DNA from: Chitinophaga sp. CB10
GTDB taxonomy: Bacteria > Bacteroidota > Bacteroidia > Chitinophagales > Chitinophagaceae
Direction of reading: 5' to 3'
Assembly (NCBI GenBank): GCA_001870995.2
Contig: MLAV02000012.1
Location: 1-64,000, forward strand
DNA: 64,000 nt
Below, piece after piece: positions 1 to 8,946 of this stretch (position 1 is its first letter; each line of letters begins with the position of its first letter). The position numbers were made by a program, and so were the translations under genes. Under the pieces are notes generated by a model. It had not been told where the DNA came from and did not search any database. It was given only the letters and a program-made list of their open reading frames with translations.

Positions 1-22
1 ATTTTGAAACAATCAAATTTTA

Positions 23-61
23 GGCTGTAATCCTTATCAGAAAGGGATTACAGCCATTTTT
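23..61 (+). terminator. Rho-independent terminator hairpin at left edge
   Basis: An 11-bp perfect inverted repeat (GGCTGTAATCC at 23-33 and GGATTACAGCC at 45-55) encloses an 11-base loop and is followed on the + strand by ATTTTT. This is the expected shape of an intrinsic terminator for a + strand gene ending left of the window. The stop codon of the - strand methyltransferase-like ORF (37-39) lies in the loop, so the hairpin also marks that gene's 3' end; the T-run on the - strand side is weaker. Confidence 0.7.
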
Positions 62-471
62 AACCCGATTTTTGTCGGACAATAATGATTTTTTATATAA
101 TCTACTTCGTGACAATTATAGGGAGGGTTAGCTATGTAGTAATCATACTTAAGATTTATTTGCTGGTCGAATTGGAGATTGTGTTTTTGTTGCTTGTAAA
201 ATTCAATAAAATCTTTTTGTATGTAATTGCAATAGTAATAATCTCCATAGTTGTAAATGTCAATCCCATCAATGTTAATATTTCTTTTGTAAAGGCCTTT
301 AATCAGCTCTTCTTTACCAACACAAGGATCGAGTGCTGTATTTCCATCAGGGTTAATTTCAAGCATTGCCGCTGTCATAAAATCCGCAATGAATTCTGGT
401 GTGGAATAATAGCCTAATTGACGCCTGTCAACTCCATTGTCAATTAAAACCGATTTATCAAACCTTCCCAT
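37..471 (-). CDS. Probable truncated DNA adenine methyltransferase-like protein
   Basis: A 144-residue protein. The start reads like an N6-adenine methyltransferase entry region (QLGYYSTPEFIADFM around residues 18-32, then ALDPCVGKEELIKGLY as a motif-I-like SAM site). Motif IV, NPPY, is present near residue 115 (YYIANPPYN) and is the catalytic signature of N6-adenine or N4-cytosine methyltransferases. The ORF stops about 25 residues later, inside a hairpin, whereas family members normally continue with a target-recognition region. It is therefore probably a remnant or a split gene. It is visibly AT-rich compared with the PULs to its right, which suggests a transferred restriction-modification fragment. 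The methyltransferase assignment is fairly safe; activity is doubtful. Confidence 0.6.
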   Translation of the reverse strand: MGRFDKSVLIDNGVDRRQLGYYSTPEFIADFMTAAMLEINPDGNTALDPCVGKEELIKGLYKRNINIDGIDIYNYGDYYYCNYIQKDFIEFYKQQKHNLQFDQQINLKYDYYIANPPYNCHEVDYIKNHYCPTKIGLKMAVIPF

Positions 472-1570
472 TTATCACTGATTTTAAGATTGCTATGTCA
501 ATAATTCTCAAATATATGAAAGGCAATTGTTTTGCCAAATTTTTTAGTTAAATCGTATGCTGCTAGCTTTTGCGGCAGCGGAGTTTTAGATATATATAAT
601 TTTGTTTAATGGATTGCCGGCGGGATAAAAATTGGACTGTATATGCATGTACGTTAGGTTGTAATTTTAACGGATGTTTGGATCACTGCAGGGATAAAAA
701 AAACTGAAATACAGCACTGTATTAGGTTCGCGAGAATTAAATATCCGGGTTGTAGGCCAGGTGAAAATTTTTTATCGCATTCTCAGCGCCTTCATTTTTG
801 TATGGTAGCCTGGTGTTCTCGGTGCGTTGTTAGCCATGTTGTGTTATAGCGAAATCTCAGGGTGTTCATTACGGCCGCCGAAGCGTAATACCAACTTCCG
901 GTGTTTGTTTATCCAGACTTTCCCCAGCTTCAAAATTTTTATCGCATTCTCAGGCGGTTCAAAACCCCAATAATTTCAGATCAGGTTCGGTAGGGGGCGG
1001 TGATATATTTCACGCAAGCTTATAGCGTGATTTCATTTTTGCGTTTAGAGCCGTTTTAAGCAACCGAGAGTTTTTTACAAGGGGATTGGTTGGCTGGGAA
1101 ATAAGCAGCTGTATTGATTCCCGAATTGAAACTATTTGTTAGGGGCAATAATGAGGACAAACGTTCACAAGGGACCGGCCGGAACAGCGGGCACAGCGGT
1201 GTAATAACTAATATAAATTTATCTGATTAGTTACCCTATCTTTGTGTTGAGATAATTCCTATAATTTATCTTATGTTAAGTAGTAATTTGGATATTTCTC
1301 CTTTCTAAAGGCCCTTCTGCCCGATTATAGGCAGGCGCAGTTTTAAGCTTTCACGGGGGGCGGCTGGTGGCGGAGTGAGATGAATGGGATGAATTCAGAT
1401 ATATTGGCGTGCAGCGAGTGATCAGTAATACGTCCTGATAGAATAAGATTTTGGGTCGCTTGCGGTGAGGCTTAGAGCCGGAGAGCTAAAGGGGAAATAA
1501 ACCAGGGAGAATGTACCGTTATTTTAATACGACTACTCCTCACCTGCCCGGATTTAGTATCTTGGCTGCC
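472..1570. other. Long gene-poor, AT-rich stretch
   Basis: No convincing gene is seen in either strand. It holds two copies of a 22-23 base direct repeat (764-786 and 932-953, sharing ATTTTTATCGCATTCTCAG), a small inverted repeat TCACGC/GCGTGA at 1010-1030 followed by TTTCATTTTT that could be a terminator, and a sequence TATCTTTG at 1237-1244 that fits the Bacteroidota -7 promoter element (TAnnTTTG) but lacks a clear -33 partner. It may be decayed DNA between the methyltransferase fragment and PUL A. Confidence 0.5.
764..953. repeat. Direct repeat pair of about 22 bases
   Basis: AAAATTTTTTATCGCATTC at 764-782 (continuing TCAG) recurs, one T shorter, as AAAATTTTTATCGCATTC at 932-949 (continuing TCAG). 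The copies are about 168 bases apart in otherwise non-coding DNA. They could be duplicated ends of a lost insertion or a decayed local duplication; no transposase or integrase is seen nearby. Confidence 0.5.
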
Positions 1571-1756
1571 ATGTCACAAGTTGCTACCTTTCAAATAGAC
1601 CGCAGTTTTAATTTTAGTAAAGGGTTCGTGCTTGCAGGCGATTTCACCAGCGGCGTATTACGGTCCGGGCTTTTCATCAAGGTGTTGCATGAGCGCCGGG
1701 TGCTGAAGCTTCGGATTAAGAGCGTGGAGTTTATCGACGGTTACTTTCCTTTCTGA
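1571..1756 (+). CDS. Small hypothetical protein
   Basis: A 61-residue protein if the ATG at 1571 is used; an in-frame ATG at 1511 would add 20 residues that look unrelated to the compact core. The pattern (FSKGFVLAGDFTSG, then LKLRIKSVEFID) is faintly like beta-barrel domain 2 of EF-Tu-type translation factors, which has a G-x-V-x-x-G-x-x-x-x-G turn followed by a strand ending in I-x-S-I-E. It is far too short to be a GTPase. It sits 71 bases before the sigma factor on the same strand but has no obvious link to the PUL. Function is not assigned. Confidence 0.45.
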   Translation: MSQVATFQIDRSFNFSKGFVLAGDFTSGVLRSGLFIKVLHERRVLKLRIKSVEFIDGYFPF

Positions 1757-1768
1757 AAAATTATACCC

Positions 1769-1776
1769 TATATTTA
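1769..1776 (+). promoter_or_regulatory. Possible -7 promoter element before the sigma factor gene
   Basis: TATATTTA lies 52 bases before the sigma-factor ATG and is one base off the Bacteroidota -7 consensus TAnnTTTG. No strong TTG -33 element is obvious at the expected distance, so this is only a candidate. Confidence 0.25.
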
Positions 1777-1827
1777 CGCCGTTCACTGCGATTCATATTT
1801 TATCAACTTAAGATCGATTTACTGTTC

Positions 1828-2400
1828 ATGCCAACTAACGAGGTGCTTTCGGATGATGTGCTGCTGCTGAGGTTAAAAAACGGCGATGAGCAGGCGCTTA
1901 CCTACCTGTACAAACAACACTGGCAATCATTATTTCTGCTCGCTTACCAACTGCTGAAGGACCGGGAGGCCTGCAAGGACATCGTACAGGAATTGTTTAC
2001 GGAATTCTGGCAACAGGCCCCGCGGATGGAATTGCAGACTAACCTCAAAGCCTATCTCCGTGCAAGCATCCGGTATAAAGTGTTCCGGTACATCCGGCGT
2101 AACCCCAACAATGCGGCGCTGTTTGATCAGTTGGAAGAACGCATGGAACATAGCTCCCCCGAGAGTGAACTTGCCTATAAAGAACTCCAACAGGTACTGG
2201 ATACGTTGATTGATAACCTGCCGGAAAAATGCCGCGTCATCTTTCGCATGAGCCGGGAGCAACAGCTTTCTAATAAGGAAATCGCTGCGCGGTTGAATAT
2301 CTCTGTTAAGACGGTGGAGAACCAGATTACGATTGCCATTCGGAAGCTGCGTAAGGCGTTTCCGTATGCGGTGTTCCTGCTGTTGATAGCTAATAGATAG
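1828..2400 (+). CDS. ECF RNA polymerase sigma factor (Bacteroidota PUL type)
   Basis: A 190-residue sigma-70 family protein of the extracytoplasmic-function class. Region 2 spans about residues 25-92 (HWQSLFLLAYQLLKD, then DIVQELFTEFW). Region 4 spans about 123-178, with the helix-turn-helix NKEIAARLNISVKTVENQ. There is no N- or C-terminal extension. It is followed, after a repeat-filled gap, by a FecR anti-sigma factor and a SusC with an STN domain. That trio is the known trans-envelope switch: substrate-loaded SusC signals through FecR to release the sigma factor, which activates the SusC/SusD genes. PUL A is therefore the likely target. Confidence 0.93.
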   Translation: MPTNEVLSDDVLLLRLKNGDEQALTYLYKQHWQSLFLLAYQLLKDREACKDIVQELFTEFWQQAPRMELQTNLKAYLRASIRYKVFRYIRRNPNNAALFDQLEERMEHSSPESELAYKELQQVLDTLIDNLPEKCRVIFRMSREQQLSNKEIAARLNISVKTVENQITIAIRKLRKAFPYAVFLLLIANR

Positions 2401-2401
2401 C

Positions 2402-2645
2402 GGGCGGAGGGTTGCTCGCAAAGGGGCGTAAGGTGGCAAAGAACGCAAAGGATTTGGGCGGAGGGTTGCTCGCAGAGAGGCGTAAGGTGGCAAAGAGCGC
2501 AAAGGGATTGGGGCGAGGGTTGCTCGCAAAGAGGCATAAGGTGGCAAAGTGCGCAAAGGATTGGGGCGAGGGTTTGCTCGCAGAGAGGCGTAAGGTGGCA
2601 AGGAGCGCAAAGGATTTGGGCGGAGGGTTTGCTCGCAAAGGGATT
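2402..2645. repeat. 54-bp tandem repeat tract, about 4.5 copies
   Basis: Four near-identical units of 53-55 bases start at 2402, 2456, 2510 and 2563, with a partial fifth at 2618. Each reads approximately GGGCGGAGGGTTGCTCGC, then a core containing AAGGTGGCAAAG and CGCAAAGGATT. The tract lies immediately after the sigma-factor stop codon and fills over half of the gap to FecR. It is purine-rich on the + strand and has open frames on both strands, which explains several spurious ORFs. It resembles interspersed CGCAAAG-type intergenic repeats I recall from Bacteroidota genomes (from memory, not searched). Confidence 0.9.
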
Positions 2646-2801
2646 AGGTTGGTGGTTGGGTGCGAAGGGGTCCGGAGCGGAGGTTGGCGCGTGGAAGGGA
2701 CTTGCATGTGCTGCGTCATCTCCTGCCTGGGCTATCTTTCGCTGAAATTTTATTCTGTTAAAAATTTTCCGTCAAAAATTTTTCCGGGGCTTTGGGGGTT
2801 G

Positions 2802-2816
2802 GTCAAAAAAATTGAC
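2802..2816. promoter_or_regulatory. Inverted repeat GTCAA-N5-TTGAC upstream of FecR
   Basis: GTCAA at 2802-2806 and TTGAC at 2812-2816 form a perfect dyad 24 bases before the FecR start codon. A dyad of the same layout (TCAA-N5-TTGAC) occurs upstream of the PUL C SusC at 62862-62875. It could be a regulator site or chance. Confidence 0.3.
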
Positions 2817-2839
2817 ACTATAACTCCAAACACCCACCT

Positions 2840-3808
2840 ATGCAAAGGGAAGATTTTTTTCACCTGATTGATAAATGGACCAACGGCACAGCTTCCGAGG
2901 AGGAGCTGCGCCAATTAATGAACTACTACCACAGCTTTCCTGCCCAGGAATGGAACGACGCCACTATGGGCGACCGTGCAGCGCTGGAAGCCGGCCTCGA
3001 ACAGGAGCTGCTGCAAGCCATACGGAAACCGGCTACCAATAAGACAATTCGCATGAGGCCATGGTTACGTATAGCCGCCGCCGTGGCAGGACTGCTGATC
3101 ATCGCCGGGGGGATTGCCTGGTTCGGACGTAAACCGGACAGCGGGCATATCAGCAGCTCCGCTCCCATGGCATACCGCACAGCAACGGCACAGCACCTAC
3201 GTGTGACCTTGCCGGACAGCACTATCGTTTTCCTCAGCCCCAACTCAACATTAGAGCAAGAAAAAGATTATGGCAAACAGGAAAGAACCGTCACCCTCAC
3301 AGGAGAAGCCTTTTTTGAGATCCGGGAAAACAGCCGGCAACCATTTAAAGTACATAGTGGAGCAGTGACAGCTAAAGTGCTGGGAACCAGCTTTAACGTG
3401 CAGGCATATGCCGCGCAGCCTGATATAGCCGTTACCGTATTAACGGGGAAAGTGGCCGTGAGCAAAGGCAGCGAAACGGTGGCCTGCCAGCCCGGGAACC
3501 GCGCCGTGTACAACAAACAAAACGGAAACCTGCTCCGGGAAACCGGCGTGGATACGCAATGGATACTGGAACATCAACAGGGCCTGCTCCGGTACGACCG
3601 CGCCAACCTGCAGGCCGTGGCCGACCAACTGGGATACTATTATAACGTGAAAATCACCATCACCGGCAGCACTGCCAACTGCTTCTACGTGGGAGAATTC
3701 AATACCCGGGAACCGCTGGAAAAGGCGCTGAAACAACTCTGCCTCACGCTGAACGCCACCATGGAACATAAAAACGCGACCTTTTTTATCCGTATGAACG
3801 GATGCTGA
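2840..3808 (+). CDS. FecR family anti-sigma factor
   Basis: A 322-residue inner-membrane anti-sigma regulator. Residues 1-70 form the cytoplasmic helical part expected to bind the sigma factor. A single membrane segment lies at about 76-95 (IAAAVAGLLIIAGGIAWFG). A periplasmic FecR domain follows at about 115-215 (VTLPDSTIVFLSPNSTL; TGEAFFEI; VKVLGTSFNVQAY-like strands), and a C-terminal DUF4974-like domain at about 245-320 touches the SusC signalling domain in this family. It stands between the sigma factor (440 bases upstream, repeat tract in between) and SusC. Confidence 0.93.
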   Translation: MQREDFFHLIDKWTNGTASEEELRQLMNYYHSFPAQEWNDATMGDRAALEAGLEQELLQAIRKPATNKTIRMRPWLRIAAAVAGLLIIAGGIAWFGRKPDSGHISSSAPMAYRTATAQHLRVTLPDSTIVFLSPNSTLEQEKDYGKQERTVTLTGEAFFEIRENSRQPFKVHSGAVTAKVLGTSFNVQAYAAQPDIAVTVLTGKVAVSKGSETVACQPGNRAVYNKQNGNLLRETGVDTQWILEHQQGLLRYDRANLQAVADQLGYYYNVKITITGSTANCFYVGEFNTREPLEKALKQLCLTLNATMEHKNATFFIRMNGC

Positions 3809-3857
3809 ACATGAATTCTAACGAGTATGCCTAAACGAAAAACGCCCACATAAAAAA

Positions 3858-3873
3858 GGCCTCCGAAGAGGCC
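3858..3873. other. Short GC hairpin between FecR and SusC
   Basis: GGCCTC (3858-3863) and GAGGCC (3868-3873) form a perfect 6-bp stem with a CGAA loop, preceded by a run of six A on the + strand. It lies between the FecR stop and the SusC start. With no T-run on the + strand side it is not a classic terminator for FecR; it may attenuate transcription or protect the mRNA between the regulatory genes and the strongly expressed SusC. Confidence 0.5.
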
Positions 3874-3958
3874 CCGATCAGTTAAGCGCCGTTTGCCAAA
3901 TCAGTCTGGACAACCTTTGGCAGCCGGCTTATTACTCAACCTTAATCTACCTAAAAGT

Positions 3959-6900
3959 ATGAAAAAATGTGTACCTGTAATACGCATGCTAATGAAATTA
4001 TCGTTGTGTACGACCATCGCTGTATGTAGCCTGGCACTGTCGCTCCTGGCCAGTTCCACAGACGCCCAGCTGCTGCAGAAAAAAATCACGATCAACAAGG
4101 AAAACGGGAAGCTGCATGATGTGCTGAATGAAATCGGCGCCGCTGCCAATCTCTCCTTCAGCTACGCCGTGAATGCCGACGTCCTGAACAGCGTGGTGAC
4201 CGTAAAAGCCCGGCAGCAGCAAGCCGGCAATATTTTAAAAGAACTGCTCTCTCCTTTCGCCCTGGAGTTTTTTACCGCCGACGGAAAAGTGTTCATCCGC
4301 CGCCATGAAGACCCGCATTATGACATCACCGCTGATCCCGGGCTGACCGTGGCTTTGAAGGATATATCCGGGGTGGTCGTCAATGAAAAAGACGAACCGT
4401 TGCCAGGAGTAACGGTACGCATTAAAGACGGTTCCATCGCTACCATGACGGACAGCAAAGGCGCTTATACACTCAAAGGCGTGCCTGAAAACGCCATCCT
4501 GGTGGTGTCCTTCATGGGGTACACTACCCGGGAAATTGCATCCGGGAAAGATACCCAGCTGCACATTGTACTCACTGAGGACCCGAAAAAGCTCGGGGAA
4601 ATTGTGGTGGTAGGCTACGGCACCCAAACGAAAGCCAGCCTGACGGCGGCGGTATCCACTGTGAAAGGCGCCGCTGTGGCCGAACGCCCGGTGCCCAATG
4701 TCGTCAACGCTTTACAGGGACAAGTCCCCGGCCTGTTCATCCAGCAAACCGACGCCATGCCCGGTACCAGTAATAATAAAATCCAGATCCGCGGCATCAG
4801 CACCTTGTCCAACAACCCTGTGCTGGTGCTGATTGACGGCGTTGCCGGGCAGCTGGAAACGGTGAACCCGCAGGATATCGATAATATCAGCGTCCTGAAA
4901 GACGCGTCTTCCACGGCTATTTACGGGGCGCGTGCATCCGGTGGCGTTATACTCGTTACCACGCGCCGCGGTAAAACCAACCAGCGCCCTACCCTTTCCT
5001 ACGACGCCTACGCCGGCACCCAGCAGCCTACCTACCTGCCGAAGCTGGCCAACGCCGTGGATTTCATGCGGCAATGGAACGCTTCGCAATTGAACGATAA
5101 TCCTTCCGCCACGCCGCGTTTTCCGGATGCAACCATTCAAAAATATGCCAGCGGCGAGCTGCCCAGCACTGATTGGGTGGATGCCATCTTCAAGGAAAAT
5201 GCCCTGCAGATGCAGCATAACATCGGCATCACCGGTGGCAGCAAGCAAACGGACTATTTCATTTCACTCGGTTACCTGAAACAGGAAGGCTCTGTGAATG
5301 GCGTGCTGAATGAGCGCTTTACCTCTCGTATAAACCTGAACACCCAGCTGCTCGACAACCTGAAGTTCGGTATCAACACCGTGTACACCAGCCGCCCACG
5401 CAGCTTTGCCGGCGCGGGTATTTTCAATACCGCCATGCACTGGGCCTACATCCTCAACCCTACCGAATGGCCATACACGCCCCAGGGCCGCAACCGCAGC
5501 TACCGCGGCGGTTCCCAGCCGGTGGCCATTATTAACGACGGTGGTTTTGAACGGTATAAGGACGCTTACTTCAATACCAACATGAACCTGGAATATAATA
5601 TCACCAAGGATCTCAGCGTAAAGGGGCAGTATTCTTATAACCAGCGGGATGTACGGCATAAATTATTCCAGGCTACCTATAAGCTCTATGACGATGAGGA
5701 AAAGCTGGTGACGACGCAGCAGTCCCCGAATTCCCTCCGGGACGACTTCAACAGCGCCACCAACCAGACTTTCATTGCTACTGCCAACTACCAGCACCAG
5801 TTCCGCGACCATGGGTTTAAACTGTTGCTGGGCTACAGCCAGGAAAGTTATCTCTATGAAGGCTATGGGCTGGGCCGGCAGAATTTCCTGAACAACGATA
5901 TTCATGTGATTGACGGAGGCTCGGCGAATAAGGACCAATGGAGCACTAACGGGGACGCCTACCAGTGGGCCATCCAGTCGCTGTTTGGCCGCTTGTACTA
6001 CAACTACCGGGACCGCTACCTGGTGGAGTTGAATAGTCGCTACGACGGCTCCTCCCGCTTCCTCAATAACCGTTGGGGCTTCTTCCCTTCCGTATCTGCC
6101 GGCTGGCGTATTTCGGAGGAACCATTTATGAAAGGCGTGGAGGTGGTGTCCAACCTGAAATTACGCGGCTCCTATGGCAAGGTGGGTAACCAGGATGCTA
6201 CGGGTTACTATCCCTGGGCAAGCATCATCGGCACGGGTACTACCTATCTGAACGACAAGGCCGTTACCACTACCTATTACAGCAATACCGCCAATCCGGA
6301 CCTGACCTGGGAGGAAAAGACCACGGCTAACGTGGGTCTGGATGCGTCTTTCCTGGATGATAAGCTGAGCCTGACGGTGGATGTGTTCAAAGACAAGACT
6401 ACCGGCATCCTGCTTACCCCCAGCGTACCGTCCATGTTTGGCAGGGATGCGGGCGTGCGCAATATTGGCGCGATGAGCAACAAGGGCTGGGAAGTATCAG
6501 TAGGGTATCAAAACCGCGATCATGCGTTCAAATACGGCGTGGTGGCGAATATGTACAACAGTCGCAATAAAATCCTGGACCTGGGCGGCACTGCCGACAT
6601 CCTGGGCGTGAACCCTACGATGGTGGGCCAGAGCCGCTGGGTATGGTATGGCTATAAAGCAATCGGGTTGTACCAATCGGAAGACGATGTGAAGTCGAGC
6701 CCGGCGTATAAACCGCAGAATAAGCCCGGGGATATTAAATACCAGGATACCAACCAGGACGGCAAGATTACGCCGGAAGACCGCGTGCTGCTGGGCGACG
6801 CCGAGCCGCACCTGATGTTTGGCATCAACGCCAACGCCAGCTGGAAGCAGTTGGATGTATCCCTCTTGTTACAAGGCGTGCTGCGGAACAGGACCTACCT

Positions 6901-7285
6901 TACCGGTTACGCCACTACCCCGTTTCAGTACGGGGGTACTTTCACTACCGATCTGCTGGACTCCTGGCGGCCGGATAACCGGGATGCCCGTTATCCGCTG
7001 ATGCGGCAGGATCAGAGCGTGAACACCGAGTTTTCCGACTGGTGGCTGTTTGACTCCCGTTACCTGCGTTTGAAAAACCTGCAGCTGGGGTACACGGTGC
7101 CGAATCATTTGCTGCAGCGGGCGAAGGTGAGCTACCTGCGCATTTATGTCATCATGGAAAATGCGTTTACCCTGAAGGCGAAGGACTTCCCTTCCAGCTA
7201 CGATCCGGAGATTGACAACTGGCAGTCAGGCGTGAACTTCCCGCAGTTGAAAACTTATTCACTTGGCCTTAACCTGAAATTCTAA
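3959..7285 (+). CDS. SusC/RagA TonB-dependent transporter with STN signalling domain (PUL A)
   Basis: An outer-membrane TonB-dependent transporter of 1108 residues. I start it at the ATG at 3959, because this gives a signal peptide (MKKCVPVIRMLMKL, then a hydrophobic stretch ending SSTDAQ); the ATG 66 bases upstream adds an unlikely leader. After the signal come an STN domain (about 38-118; ITINKENGKLHDVLNEIG), a carboxypeptidase-regulatory-like beta domain (about 137-215; ISGVVVNEKDEPLPGVTV), the TonB-linked signature (GEIVVVGYGTQ), the plug and the barrel ending in LGLNLKF. The STN domain couples it to the neighbouring FecR and sigma factor. SusD follows 4 bases after the stop. Confidence 0.95.
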   Translation: MKKCVPVIRMLMKLSLCTTIAVCSLALSLLASSTDAQLLQKKITINKENGKLHDVLNEIGAAANLSFSYAVNADVLNSVVTVKARQQQAGNILKELLSPFALEFFTADGKVFIRRHEDPHYDITADPGLTVALKDISGVVVNEKDEPLPGVTVRIKDGSIATMTDSKGAYTLKGVPENAILVVSFMGYTTREIASGKDTQLHIVLTEDPKKLGEIVVVGYGTQTKASLTAAVSTVKGAAVAERPVPNVVNALQGQVPGLFIQQTDAMPGTSNNKIQIRGISTLSNNPVLVLIDGVAGQLETVNPQDIDNISVLKDASSTAIYGARASGGVILVTTRRGKTNQRPTLSYDAYAGTQQPTYLPKLANAVDFMRQWNASQLNDNPSATPRFPDATIQKYASGELPSTDWVDAIFKENALQMQHNIGITGGSKQTDYFISLGYLKQEGSVNGVLNERFTSRINLNTQLLDNLKFGINTVYTSRPRSFAGAGIFNTAMHWAYILNPTEWPYTPQGRNRSYRGGSQPVAIINDGGFERYKDAYFNTNMNLEYNITKDLSVKGQYSYNQRDVRHKLFQATYKLYDDEEKLVTTQQSPNSLRDDFNSATNQTFIATANYQHQFRDHGFKLLLGYSQESYLYEGYGLGRQNFLNNDIHVIDGGSANKDQWSTNGDAYQWAIQSLFGRLYYNYRDRYLVELNSRYDGSSRFLNNRWGFFPSVSAGWRISEEPFMKGVEVVSNLKLRGSYGKVGNQDATGYYPWASIIGTGTTYLNDKAVTTTYYSNTANPDLTWEEKTTANVGLDASFLDDKLSLTVDVFKDKTTGILLTPSVPSMFGRDAGVRNIGAMSNKGWEVSVGYQNRDHAFKYGVVANMYNSRNKILDLGGTADILGVNPTMVGQSRWVWYGYKAIGLYQSEDDVKSSPAYKPQNKPGDIKYQDTNQDGKITPEDRVLLGDAEPHLMFGINANASWKQLDVSLLLQGVLRNRTYLTGYATTPFQYGGTFTTDLLDSWRPDNRDARYPLMRQDQSVNTEFSDWWLFDSRYLRLKNLQLGYTVPNHLLQRAKVSYLRIYVIMENAFTLKAKDFPSSYDPEIDNWQSGVNFPQLKTYSLGLNLKF

Positions 7286-7289
7286 GACT

Positions 7290-8918
7290 ATGCACTTCCA
7301 ACCACGCTATATATTACTTTCCGCCTTACTGAGTACAGGATTGTTCTCCTGCAGTAAATACCTGGACCGCCCGCCGTTAGACCAGTATTCTGATGCTACG
7401 TACTGGACGACGGAGCAGGACGCTGTGAAGTTTGCCTCACGGATATACGAATTTATGCCCAGCGCCGACTTCTTCATCTGCTATGAAGGGATGAGCGATA
7501 ATGCGCTGTCCAAAACCGCTTCCTGGGGCAACACTCTGCGCAATGCGCAGCTGATTGGCAACAGCACGTTTGTGGCTACCACCGGCAGTTTGGACGATGA
7601 GTGGCGCTATGACCAGATCCGGCATTGCCTGGAATTCCTTACCAATGTGGAGAAGGTACCGGACATGAATCCTGCGCTGAAGAAACGTTTGATAGCAGAA
7701 GTAAAGGTTTGCCTGGCCTACCGTTATTACATGATGACTACCCTCTTCGGCGATGTGCCGCTGGTGACAAAGATTTTCAGCTCCCCTGCCGAGGCGGACG
7801 TGCCGCAGGATAAAAAAGAGGCTGTAGTGGCGCAGGTGATCAAATGGCTGGACGAGGCCGCGCCTGACCTCCCTCCTTCCTATTCCGGGGACGATAAGGG
7901 GCGCTTTACCGCAGGGGCGGCACGGGCGCTGAAGGCGCGGGTGCTGCTGTATAACGGGGATAACGCCGGCGCGGCCAGGGCTGCGCAGGAAGTGATCAGT
8001 AGCGGGGCGTATTCCCTTTACCCGGATTACTACAACCTCTTCCAGCAGGCGGGTGATTATTCCAGCGAAAACATCATCAGCTATATTCATATCAAGGAGA
8101 TCAAGCCGAATGCGCTGCGTGACATCACGGGCGTGAACAGCGTTTCAGGGGGTACTTTGTATTTAAATCCTTTGCCATCGCTGGTAGATGATTATGAAAG
8201 CGCGGCGGGGTATTACCCGTACACGAATGACCCGGCGTATGATGTACACACGCCGTGGAAGCAGCGCGACCCACGCCTGGCGGCTACTATTTATTTTCCC
8301 GGCAGTACGCTAGCCAATGGGAAAATGTATGATCCGTTGAATAACAGCCTTGATAAAATCGGGGGAGATAAAGCTACCTACACGGGCTACGCCTTCAAGA
8401 AAATGTTTGATAAAACGGATTTGGAAGTCCGTGATAACGGGGGTAACGACTGGCACATACTCCGGTATGCGGAAGTACTCCTCACCTTTGCGGAGGCCGA
8501 AAACGAGGTAGCCGGGCCTACGGCCGCGGTGGTGGAAGCCATCAACCAAATCCGCCGCAGGGCGGGCATGCCGGAGGTAGCCGAGACCTTTGCCATCAAC
8601 GGCTGGACGCTGGATCAGGCCGGGATGCGCCGTTTCATCCGGCATGAACGGAGGATTGAGCTGGCCGGGGAAGGACATCGTTACTTCGACATCCTGCGCT
8701 GGAAGGAAGGCAAAAACCTGCTTAACGGTCCCGTGTACACGCTTGACGCCAGCGCCGGCCTGAGCGACCTGCCTGCTACCGGCGGCAGTACCAACAAATT
8801 CGTGAAGACGAAGCTGGAGGACCGTTACTTCAACAGCGACAAATACTATGTATGGCCCATCCCGCAGAATATCCTGGATGGCAGCCGCAAACTGCAACAA
8901 CAATCCGCCTGGAAATAA
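7290..8918 (+). CDS. SusD/RagB family glycan-binding lipoprotein (PUL A)
   Basis: A 542-residue surface lipoprotein with a lipobox (LLSTGLFSCSKY, Cys near residue 21). It has the SusD fold signatures: a TPR-rich N-terminal half (VKVCLAYRYYMMTTLFGDVPLV; AARALKARVLLY) and a C-terminal block with VEAINQIRRRAGMPE, RHERRIELAGEGHRYFDILRWKEG and YVWPIPQ. It caps the SusC pore and binds oligosaccharide at the surface. The gap to SusC is 4 bases. Confidence 0.95.
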   Translation: MHFQPRYILLSALLSTGLFSCSKYLDRPPLDQYSDATYWTTEQDAVKFASRIYEFMPSADFFICYEGMSDNALSKTASWGNTLRNAQLIGNSTFVATTGSLDDEWRYDQIRHCLEFLTNVEKVPDMNPALKKRLIAEVKVCLAYRYYMMTTLFGDVPLVTKIFSSPAEADVPQDKKEAVVAQVIKWLDEAAPDLPPSYSGDDKGRFTAGAARALKARVLLYNGDNAGAARAAQEVISSGAYSLYPDYYNLFQQAGDYSSENIISYIHIKEIKPNALRDITGVNSVSGGTLYLNPLPSLVDDYESAAGYYPYTNDPAYDVHTPWKQRDPRLAATIYFPGSTLANGKMYDPLNNSLDKIGGDKATYTGYAFKKMFDKTDLEVRDNGGNDWHILRYAEVLLTFAEAENEVAGPTAAVVEAINQIRRRAGMPEVAETFAINGWTLDQAGMRRFIRHERRIELAGEGHRYFDILRWKEGKNLLNGPVYTLDASAGLSDLPATGGSTNKFVKTKLEDRYFNSDKYYVWPIPQNILDGSRKLQQQSAWK

Positions 8919-8946
8919 AACCACCACAACTATAAACCGATACATC

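Noticed and set aside
85..417. 110-residue hydrophobic frame on the + strand
   Set aside because: Antisense to the methyltransferase-like ORF; the hydrophobic look comes from AT-rich codons.
2402..2645. Possible CRISPR array
   Set aside because: The units are contiguous tandem copies of about 54 bases with no unique spacers, and no cas genes are present.
2412..2867. 151-residue frame across the 54-bp repeats
   Set aside because: The repetitive Ala/Lys/Gly-rich product comes directly from the repeats, similar frames exist on the other strand, and it overlaps the FecR start.
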